NCBI RefSeq assembly: GCF_026340565.1
Contig: NZ_JAPEPB010000001.1
Location: forward strand, 186,001 to 250,000
DNA from: Kitasatospora sp. NBC_01287
GTDB lineage: Bacteria; Actinomycetota; Actinomycetes; Streptomycetales; Streptomycetaceae
DNA: 64,000 nt
Direction: 5' to 3'
Part shown: piece after piece, positions 13,701-17,338 of the stretch
How positions within the stretch are numbered: the stretch's first letter is position 1
How the letters are laid out: each line of letters begins with the position of its first letter
The notes under the pieces: model-generated
What the model saw: the letters and a program-made list of their open reading frames with translations, nothing else
Told to the model about the DNA's origin: nothing
The model's database searches: none
Program-made: the position numbers and the translations under genes

Positions 13701-16412
13701 CGCCTGCCGCCAGGCCGGATCGTCCTGCGCACCGAGCGGACGCGGCGGCGAAGCGGCGCCGGCCCGACTGCCGCCCGCCTGCTGCGTGACGTCCACCGGC
13801 TGCTCGTCGTCAGTGGTGCTGCCGTCAGCGGTGCTGCCCTCGGTGGCGCTGCCGTCGGTGGGTTTGGGGGCGCGGGGTGAGGCCCCACCCGCGTGCACCG
13901 GTGCCGGTTCGGAAACACGCACCGGACCGTCGTCACCACCACCGACCAGCGCACCCAGCAACGCCAGATGACGCCCCCGCAACCCCGACTGCGTCAACCC
14001 CGAACCCGCCGCCCGACGGAAGTCACCCAGCAAACTACCCGCCACATCCGCACGCTGCGGACCCGACGCATCACGGTACTCATCCCGCAGACCCAACTGA
14101 TGCGCGATCTCATGCGCATACGCCACCGGCTCCGCATCCACCTCCCACCGGTGCTGATCCATCCCCGCACCACGCCCCACCAGATCCACCGTCAGATCCG
14201 GCCCCTCCCCCGGCTCCACCCGCTCAACCGACACATGCAACCGCTCACCACCCGGCAACGCGTACCCGGGATCATTGAAGAACTCCCGCACCCCCCGCTG
14301 CACCCGCGACCACGTCGCCACCGCCTCAGGAGAACCACCCCCACCACGGAACGCCACCCGCACCGACAGATCCGCGAACCGCTGCCCACCCACCTCGAAC
14401 CGCCGCACCGCAAAACCCGACCGCACCACGAACCGCGGCGACCGATCCAACCGCGACGAGGGCACCTCCCCGGGACCGTGCGGCGGATCGTGCGGACGCG
14501 GGACCTGGCCCGCCCCCGGCCCCGGATGCGCGGCCGCCGTGGCGGCGCCCTGCTGTCCGTCGGCCGTCCGCCCGCTGCCCGACGAGGCGTCAGGGCGGCC
14601 GACCACGGTCCCCGGGTCCCCCGACTCGGTGCTGAGCACGGGCCGCGCGGGAGCATCCGTGTGCACCCCTGTGGTGGAGGTGTCCGTCGAACTGGTGACG
14701 CGGCGCGACGCGCGGGGCGCGGCACCCTGGGGAGACGCCTGCGCCGCACCCGACTGCTGGGTGACGCTTCCGCTGCCCGTCCGCGTGGGCACGGGGGCCG
14801 CGGACCCGACGGGGGCCGGACGCTGCTCGCCCGCGCCGATGGGTGTCGTGGCCGTGGCGGTGCCGCGCCCCGAGGTGCCCGGCAACGGTGCCTCGTTGAC
14901 GGTCGCCTCGTGCACGGGCGCCTCGCTGACGGTCGCCTCGCTGACGGTCGCCTCGTTGACCGGCTCCCGAACGCCCGTGCCGGCCCCGGTGCTGACCGGC
15001 GGCGCACCGGCCTGCACGGTCTGCTCGGCACCGCCGACCTCCTGCCGGACACCGGTGCCGCTCTCGGTGGTGACCCGCTGACCGACGCCCTGCTGACCGA
15101 CGTCCCGCTGCCCCAGGCCCTCGGCGCCCGTGCGCCCCGCGCTGGTCGGCTGCTCGACCGCCGTCCGGCCGGGCTGCCCGACGGTGACGGTGCGCTGCTC
15201 GCCGCTGGTCACCGGGCGCACGGTGCCGGTGGTGACCTCGACCGGGCGTCCCGGCGCGTGCTCCGCTGGTTCCTCCTCAGTACCTCCGCCACTGCCCTCG
15301 GTCACCGGGTGGACCCGCCCGTTGCCGGTCCCAACGGCGGCCGGAGCTCCTTGTACGAGGCCGCGCCCGGCCCCGTTCGTCGCCGTGCCGTGCTGCCCCG
15401 TGCTTTCCGGCCCGGTCTCGTGCTCCAGGCCGGGCAGTCCCTCACCGCCGGAGCCCTCCTCCCCCGGCAGGCCCGACTTCAGGTCCGTTGTCAGGTCCGA
15501 TGTCAGGTCAGGCTTCAGGTCAGGCTTCAGGTCCGAGGTGAGGTCCAGGCCCAGGTCGGGCATGGACGGGAGCTTGATGTCCCCGTCGATGTGCTCGTGC
15601 TCCTCGTCGCCCCCGCCGAAGCGCCGACGGCCGCCGCCCCCGCCCATCGCGCCGATGATGCTGGAGCTGAGCGTCGCGCCCCAGTCGCCCTCGCCGCCGA
15701 AGATCCCGTCCATGGTGGCCGTGCTGACCACGCCGGTGATCGCGCCGATGGTGCCCTTGCCGATGAGCGAGCCGGTGAACTTCGGCGCGAACGCGGCGCC
15801 CGCGCCGTGCAGGATGCCGCCGATGCCGCCGGAGATGGCGCCGCTCTCGACCGCCGAGAGGGTGAGCGAGGCGTCCCACTTGGTGCGGTCGCCCTTGAGG
15901 AACTGGATGGTCTGGATGGCCACGTCCATGCCGACCATGAAGCCGACGCCCATGACCACGGACTGGAGCAGCCGCTTGAGGATCATCTGCACGATCAGCC
16001 GGGCCGCGGTGATCGCGGCCGGCACCGCCTCCGGGGCCCAGAACGCGAGCTGTACCAACTCGTAGGCCAGCCAGACCAGCTGGGCCAGGATCATGTACTT
16101 GGAGTACTCCAGCTGCACGCCGGTGTTGTGACCGAGCTCGCCCATCTGGCCCGCCGCGTCGGCCATGTCGGGCAGGCTGGACCGGAGCTGGTTGGTGAAG
16201 TCGTGGAACTGGTCGGCCACCTGCCCCCCGATGCTGTTGAGCACGCCGCTGGTGGCGGGGTCGATGGTCGCGCTGAGGCTCACCAGCTGCTGGGCGGCGT
16301 CGTTCCACGCCGCGCCCAGCGCGATCATCTTGTCCTCGTCGCCCTTGGGCCACGCCTGGCCGACGGCCAGCCGGGCCACCCAGCCCAGCTCGGGGGGCAG
16401 GTTGATGCTCAC
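1..16412 (-). CDS. Giant type VII secretion effector-like protein (3' end outside window)
   Basis: One frame stays open from a GTG at 16412 to the left edge, at least 5,470 codons. The GTG overlaps the upstream stop as GTGA. The N-terminus (about residues 1-105) is helical and resembles the WXG100-like domain of actinobacterial ESX effectors. Hydrophobic helices follow (about 106-170), then a Gly/Ala-rich stretch and a long Pro/Thr/Ser linker. A metallopeptidase-like domain with HEIAH at residues 767-771 is embedded near residue 650-840. Beyond it lie two tandem units of about 1,700 residues, each with four LG[ASG]SD[ILV] motifs, separated by a Pro-rich linker. This architecture fits a secreted polymorphic toxin whose C-terminal activity lies beyond position 1. 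The secretion route is inferred from the ESX genes upstream; the toxin role is not proven. Confidence 0.85.
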   Translation of the reverse strand, partial: MSINLPPELGWVARLAVGQAWPKGDEDKMIALGAAWNDAAQQLVSLSATIDPATSGVLNSIGGQVADQFHDFTNQLRSSLPDMADAAGQMGELGHNTGVQLEYSKYMILAQLVWLAYELVQLAFWAPEAVPAAITAARLIVQMILKRLLQSVVMGVGFMVGMDVAIQTIQFLKGDRTKWDASLTLSAVESGAISGGIGGILHGAGAAFAPKFTGSLIGKGTIGAITGVVSTATMDGIFGGEGDWGATLSSSIIGAMGGGGGRRRFGGGDEEHEHIDGDIKLPSMPDLGLDLTSDLKPDLKPDLTSDLTTDLKSGLPGEEGSGGEGLPGLEHETGPESTGQHGTATNGAGRGLVQGAPAAVGTGNGRVHPVTEGSGGGTEEEPAEHAPGRPVEVTTGTVRPVTSGEQRTVTVGQPGRTAVEQPTSAGRTGAEGLGQRDVGQQGVGQRVTTESGTGVRQEVGGAEQTVQAGAPPVSTGAGTGVREPVNEATVSEATVSEAPVHEATVNEAPLPGTSGRGTATATTPIGAGEQRPAPVGSAAPVPTRTGSGSVTQQSGAAQASPQGAAPRASRRVTSSTDTSTTGVHTDAPARPVLSTESGDPGTVVGRPDASSGSGRTADGQQGAATAAAHPGPGAGQVPRPHDPPHGPGEVPSSRLDRSPRFVVRSGFAVRRFEVGGQRFADLSVRVAFRGGGGSPEAVATWSRVQRGVREFFNDPGYALPGGERLHVSVERVEPGEGPDLTVDLVGRGAGMDQHRWEVDAEPVAYAHEIAHQLGLRDEYRDASGPQRADVAGSLLGDFRRAAGSGLTQSGLRGRHLALLGALVGGGDDGPVRVSEPAPVHAGGASPRAPKPTDGSATEGSTADGSTTDDEQPVDVTQQAGGSRAGAASPPRPLGAQDDPAWRQAREQAPVVQRQHTWVDPVSDPTRIALPPSEPHTPVREQSPEPLASLSDPSRIPLPASEPHTPVREQAPEPLASLPRAEDPSPVVPEVEPAVLPSRTPAREEQVLVPDRGAEPSGSVRPEDDPATLTPEPSRPAPEVEPPSGRGSPVVDESSDEHAPVVLPPGAAETRVPEPVVRREGQGSSAATERNRPTASSTASSTASPTVSASEHTPVLDPRTEHGPDEATNQRPLPPPLPPRRVVATPIVREPEVPRPRADEATNAPEAPDHVTAPVRQRQPQPQPRRDGPSATPSHEDAAAALAAPRPPRGGRPQAPGDSMELRPPRPDRIRVERESAGNGRRSLFQWKRPARNEAGTAPTRRPADPTATPTPTPTTHVTHVTHDTRTPVPAPTPTPARRAPARHVPDPNWDGHRLHDPAFAPARPPAPDAVRRPPARIATHQQLGASDLVVSLHGRERDIVRQIERHVGAAFGDDAAGRTIADAFFGGSGLKPRLSALSRGDAWEAPFKAGPWSGKLKMRVRVDETLYLAETTKPVEFEGGAEQHLTVGRTRERRNRYLANLSGKFKWKKGDFTPQVGYTYDRLNTKLRGDGARTIARGKTTEEGTLFGANFRLELDFSDVTRFGELKHLPGNHRVPVDISATVAVPRPETGDRHGAAAVPDRLFAPPDRVVHTQRLGGSDIVLDVSAGQTHPTTHQEIKGVDAVLHQLDPEGRRVFGNDFWQNTVRPELKSQIDLGGLHQDLKGMMAGDRLRIEVPANFLGWTKAVVEVGAHVRTMEHQRNTGTTEFNVGTGVSRSQRRQVHRGHLGQLPVVGNVMKYLPGMFGFTGSQQRGRERVEIGGSSHDVTVTTKLKAPGAVFGGTGGLDFHFVRVENLREDRVGGATAEVNFTALVEQSEAHEVRPAPPGGPDPTRFTATGAKTPVPRLTRNPGDPVAQPPHSVWGGPDAHHPPAGPYGLRDTVTTRDLADVSALHDRLDTIGRQHFPDVWEDVREEVIDTFGHAMVSAHLPSMTRGLPLETGELGETLRRHGLHVSATARVVEMEYKRLDTKAELNAVAETGTAEADRTIFSRTLAGGGVGGGEAVLHQVVAKDGAGESGAGGGAGGGAGQDAGGGHAEAAPPMETAEALDIQGSYAQQRRTRIGWRSGQAGKVYANGKYGQPQALFNSRVEIDLRFSRQGDPVREHTEPLNAEFSMDARDTNAAQADVNGEAVFTRPQPAAAGPAAAHPPAPPAPFVPRAAPATRHDPPPRIADRGALGASDVLHSLGPQDTRLLDQVERQLRTRLGDPLPDELHQQLREQLDPFALKGQLSRLTRGGRIVIKVDAGGWSGSIAVGARMGRMTHTENVDKFEFELGSQQRSTVGIVRDQRVRHIVGIPLKFKLPHTTVNLSYNRLYDFSDSMTTEGSGSTVSRGKTVEQAGLFTGPADFSVDVNLGRRLERFDHQFPVTLPDTVVAVPLRDAPDPAAVAPAPTTAVPDRIRQSYRLGSSDIVTDVHLLQPAPHAPPPAAAHAAGGPAHAGGPAHAAGPAHAGGGAAAPVPVGRNREVVEQSVDRLNPTGRATLGGDWPGMRQKIVDLIQGDGLVPALKPAMSGGEIVLRHGRSEVRISSDVSRLEVTGATGTTEFNTGTGTQRTFAEHDDHGGSGSPGNVVNVSVQGTSNPFPDGAAVLAGGGAVHSWGHDEHLASVGSASTGMTSKSKNPAVSAQGEARLVFTMTRKPLIRLGHSERVVPEPASADFRRRVTDPTRVYNKPAANGNPPEAHQPVLSIQGGRPLPPRALGGVPHGFAQSVRSVVYGDHSHTIRTLRRLAAPRRAQAALDVGFHATLLESEARPLRTGEPPAFVARPDATEAAQRTAFEQAERARLQGQAGGSNPPGPPVTVRVPPERVWTEGLRDVDVTRWIGDSSGIGDIIRMRGPRFFGGGTWRRLGVVAQQGLGHSGLSAGFGAATRGDDITTPTAGRLRLLTNRAQIRASVKVLNLEYQSTDRNVELSPAGEVSGTTRHTALSWHNSGGQLQIGAEGSAGSAEATGLLTGGYQHRKRAGAMLEQGGRVIASGKFNTPMARFTGYAEVTVTFVDGGRQVRERGIVPVTLDIPEHETGTAQHGPGDTLLFADDRRDGRAPAPVGAPGGASGARGRTGDVGGGPPTRPGSRPRPSATPSTSGGQRGSGLESFLAAEDPDDGALFGSYPPRRYDRFPHPSDAGSSSVAESSTPRSARTPAPRTTPRTTPRTTPRTTPTTLPSAGGGERQRPAQQQRPVLGTGLGANGSQDGTTPRLTPRQAEKAPVRPTAPLPQIRPLPGEPRTPPQLDADGLRPQGAPRPAALPTGGPRSAETQGTSAADLPPAPVRDETAHPQPSLTVRQPESRTRLSAAAPAPAPLREPGREQILALGLDPAEEPVIRPLGSVLGTVEPPRLPAEPASRPVVARPDRSAVPTVPPQSSEESDSLTRAPLTIDADADAGRRVVTPTVTTEVTSEVTSVVTTEVTSEVTSTAATDSADDQRSAPIESSSAPGTTPPGPSAPTVLPEEPARTGGTQQHGAEGSAQGVSPRAPRPGAQTPAPHPVGDRQQAEGSRAGAASPPRPLGAQDDPAWRQAREQAPVVQRQHTWVDPVSDPTRIALPPSEPHTPVREQSPEPSASTVLEPPATPTLPPPHGSVFDGPTSSPVEPHGENSAALAPSRPRLVRSSSVPTVLPSHGSVLDGPSSSPVEPHREDASLRPPGRTPVLDPATPTPLGAPRELDAEGSGSGSTEQGEDLPPSSSTHLSIEDTPPPPPMPVARPIRPARAELPEPIQRADSTTGSDTDEHPTPARPLQHATRPQPPQRPTRAQAADALGGLAEPRDPGNPRQPADRIEMTRPGEQRSRPTASRSRFTDWFTRSEPRRQGADDPTPPPAPLRRPADDPTAAARPTNTRPTNTRPTGARPTDTAPTAPRRPQHDAPAPPPAPPPAPPVRPRDPNWTDHPLYDPAFAARTPVPPGDRRLPPARMADQRQLGASDLVVSLRGRDRQIVRRIERAVGDALGDHDAGRTIADAFFGGGALKPRLSALSRGDAWEAPFKAGGFTGKLKMRVRVEDSLYLSDAPKLEFEGGAEHQLVLGRIKERRHRWLANLSTKFSWGKANYTPQVGYLHDRLTLGQRNDGARTIARGKTTEAASLFGTRMHLTLDFSEVTRLGQHLPMADRRPELDIVTTVAVPHGETRGSGVNGAVPPAATHFLVPQRVADSHRLGSSDIVLDVSATRRDGAGAITSKGVESVLRDLDAEGVRIYGNRHWHSTVRPELGAELDLGGLHQDLKGMMSGQPLRIEIPGGFFSRTKAVVEIGASVRSMEHVRNTATTEFNVGTGVVRSGHEQSTRGHLGQVPMLVNVTRFIPGMFGFSGSQQRGRERIEISGSGQDVTVTTKLKTPGAVFTGESALRVRLGRVRGTTELEHAIVPSSVDFTTLVEQQEARPAPAAPPTAVGVVNPNRFVAPAATRPRQFTRFNAGDTVARPPDTVWGPDPADPQAGHGLPDTVTTRDLGSVARLRARIDTIGRTEYADIWEDVREEVLDTFGHTLVSAHLTSMTRGLSLETPELKAVLQRHGFQVSATARLTRMAFKREDAGAELNAVAETGSSEAHRTIFSRTWALGTVAGGEANMKPHVGGGSEQPQGGGHPGDNGGAGTTGTTGSTDTAGAGGGGHEASEPHLADLQASYTAQHRSRVGWRSGSAGKVYANGKYQQPQALFDSDVTVDVRFTRNGVARAPLSVPLEAEFSMDSRDTLQHVVTAPGPAEFRPPAAPAPAPAHVPAPAPAPAAGGHTATAPAPAPAPAPVPFKARPALARPLNPPRRFTDRGAMGASDVLHSLGPQDTRLLDQVERRLRTGLGLTRLPDDLRQQLRQKLDPFALKGRLSRITRGGRIEIEVDTAGWKGTVVVGARLGAMNHTESVKSFEFELGSQQRSTTGIVRDTRVRHILGVPVKFKLPHATVNAAYNRLYDFSQSMTTDGSGATVSRGKTVEPAALFTGPVHFDVDFNLRNGDRTFAPGAAGPVTLNHAVVAVPERDGRVPGAVDPAPRTAVPDRITRSFRLGSSDIVTDVFPVHEDPADLAARQARQPAPAAAQGNAPAANPPAANPPAANPPALPAPPLPAPPPPARGRAGIDETLRRIDDQGRSVLGDDWAGMREKIADHIADDGLVSSLKPAMSGGDIVLRHGRSEVRISASVSTLRVIGDAGTTEFNTGTAGQRSFAEHDDHGGSGSPGNVVNVSALGTSNPLPDGAALVGGGGVSRGWGDDRHRTTIGSASTGMTSKSKQDAVKAEGRARLVLTMTRRPLVSGHNSERVVLEPMSERFKAQVLANIAAAPQPPNGRRALGLNDRTAFSYENRPAGTPDPGVGDVLLRKVRSVIHGDRSSTVRSVRRAVAPRRGAAAVDFGFTATIQKSEAHDLRRDEPATFQARPDAAQQARVDHFRQGQERDRLLGGGPAPAPAPVPVRVPPARVWTEGLRDVDVTRWIADSSGISDIIRARGPQFFGKGTWRRLGDVARQNLGHSGLSAGLGPATRGDDIATPVAGHRLLVNKAQVRASVELLSLEYQAGDG
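5810..6001 (-). repeat. 192-bp near-identical repeat, copy 2 (partner 13579-13770)
   Basis: By hand alignment this stretch matches 13579-13770 with two mismatches. The offset of 7,767 bp is a multiple of three, so both copies encode the same linker peptide (PHTPVREQSPEP... to ...AGAASPPRP) in the giant protein. The flanking linker sequence differs. Recent gene conversion or unequal recombination is the simplest explanation. Confidence 0.85.
7200..12410 (-). repeat. First ~1,700-residue repeat unit of the giant protein
   Basis: In minus-strand order this unit carries LGASDL (about 12387), LGGSDI (about 11690), LGASDV (about 9948) and LGSSDI (about 9266). Around them are shared phrases such as GMFGFTGSQQRGRER, ARGKTTE and GKVYANGKY. 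The same phrases in the same order recur in the second unit about 7.64-7.77 kb away in the same frame. The unit looks beta-rich, with many Thr-Thr-Glu-Phe-Asn segments. Function is unknown; a long extended scaffold is one possibility. Confidence 0.8.
13579..13770 (-). repeat. 192-bp near-identical repeat, copy 1 (partner 5810-6001)
   Basis: This is the N-terminal partner of the repeat at 5810-6001. A shorter third, diverged version of the PHTPVREQ peptide lies next to it at about 13500-13560, so the linker has also expanded locally. Confidence 0.85.
13903..14475 (-). other. Embedded zinc-metallopeptidase-like domain of the giant protein
   Basis: In the giant frame this segment encodes AYAHEIAHQLGLRDEYRD, with HExxH at 14114-14100 and a Gly and Asp-Glu-Tyr spaced as in HExxHxxGxxDE peptidases. 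Some 120 residues of mixed beta/alpha sequence precede it (RFVVRSGFAVRRFEVGGQRF and onward). Codon choice changes sharply here: TTG, CGG, GGT, GAT and GCG replace the CTG, CGC, GGC and GAC used on either side. That suggests a module acquired separately. The zinc ligands are inferred from the motif; the third ligand could be Asp777, Glu778 or a later residue. Confidence 0.65.
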
Positions 16413-16783
16413 GGGCGGTCGTGCTCCGTCCTCGATCCCTCGGTCGGGACGTCCGGGTGGTCGGGGGTGTGCAACTGGCGGGCGGCGGCGATGTTCTCCT
16501 CCTCCAGCTGGGTGAAGCGCAGCGCCATGGTCTGGATGCCGTCCGCGGTGCTGTCCAGCACCTGGCCCACGCCGCTGATGCCCTCCAGCAGCTCGTGGTG
16601 CGGGTTGTCGTACTGGTTCCAGAACTCCTGGCCGCTGGCGTCGTCGCCCCAGGGCTCGCCCAGCACGGAGAGGCGGGCCTGCAGGTTGCTGCCCACCGAG
16701 CGGATGTGCTCCGCCAGTTGCCGCACGTACGGCAGCTGGCGGTGCAGCCCGTCGGTGTCGACCGAGAATCGTCCGTTGTCCAT
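16409..16783 (-). CDS. WXG-like ESX-associated protein, 124 aa
   Basis: This is a small helical protein with the central phrase EPWGDDASGQEFWNQY. Its W-x-D/G turn between two helices resembles WXG100 and EspC-like ESX partners. The ATG at 16783 is chosen because a purine-rich site (AGGAAGAGGA) lies just before it; an upstream ATG at 16810 would add nine residues and is less well placed. The TGA overlaps the giant gene's GTG, so the two are probably translationally coupled. It may act as secretion partner or chaperone of the giant protein. That role is inferred from position only. Confidence 0.75.
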   Translation of the reverse strand: MDNGRFSVDTDGLHRQLPYVRQLAEHIRSVGSNLQARLSVLGEPWGDDASGQEFWNQYDNPHHELLEGISGVGQVLDSTADGIQTMALRFTQLEEENIAAARQLHTPDHPDVPTEGSRTEHDRP

Positions 16784-16851
16784 CGCCGTCCTCTTCCTCT
16801 CCTGTGCCATTCCGTTCGACCCGCCCCGCGGTGAGGCGGGTCGACGTCAAC

Positions 16852-17289
16852 TCAGCCGGGGCGGCGCAGGCCCTCCGGCCGACCGTTCTCGACGTACTCC
16901 CGCACCTGGTCGGGCATGCCCGGCTGCTCGGGCAGCAGTGCGGTGGGGTCCACCCGGCCCTGGATCAGGTCGGCGATGCCCACCCCGGACGGCAGGTTCA
17001 GGGTGGTCAGCTCGGCCACCTGCTCCAGGGCCTTCGCCCTGGCCTGGGAGATGGCCGCGAGCAGGGCCTCGGACAGCTCCTTGGGGGCCATCCGGCGCCA
17101 GGCCCCGGTGGGGAACTCGATCGCGGTGACATCGCCCTGCGCGCTCACCGTGGCCTTGACGCTCTGCCGGGGCGCGAGGCCGACACCGGTCACCTCGTTG
17201 ATCTGCCGCCGGGTCTCGGCGGCCGCCTCGCGCTGGCGCTGGTAGAGGGCCAGCAGGTCCTCGATCTCCTGGTCGTAGGGGGTGCTCAT
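16852..17289 (-). CDS. YbaB/EbfC-like protein, 145 aa
   Basis: The sequence matches the pattern of the YbaB/EbfC nucleoid-protein family. It has a helical N-terminus (YDQEIEDLLALYQRQREAAA), a central beta hairpin (SVKATVSAQGDVTAIEF) and a long helix (ELSEALLAAISQARAKALEQ). YbaB-like proteins are often encoded beside WXG100-type genes in actinobacteria, where their job is unclear. The gene lies 49 bp downstream of the PPE-like gene. Family assignment is fairly sure; DNA binding is not shown. Confidence 0.75.
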   Translation of the reverse strand: MSTPYDQEIEDLLALYQRQREAAAETRRQINEVTGVGLAPRQSVKATVSAQGDVTAIEFPTGAWRRMAPKELSEALLAAISQARAKALEQVAELTTLNLPSGVGIADLIQGRVDPTALLPEQPGMPDQVREYVENGRPEGLRRPG

Positions 17290-17338
17290 GCCGCTCCTTC
17301 CGTTCCGGTGGGGCTTGCGGGGGCGCTCGCACGGGGCC

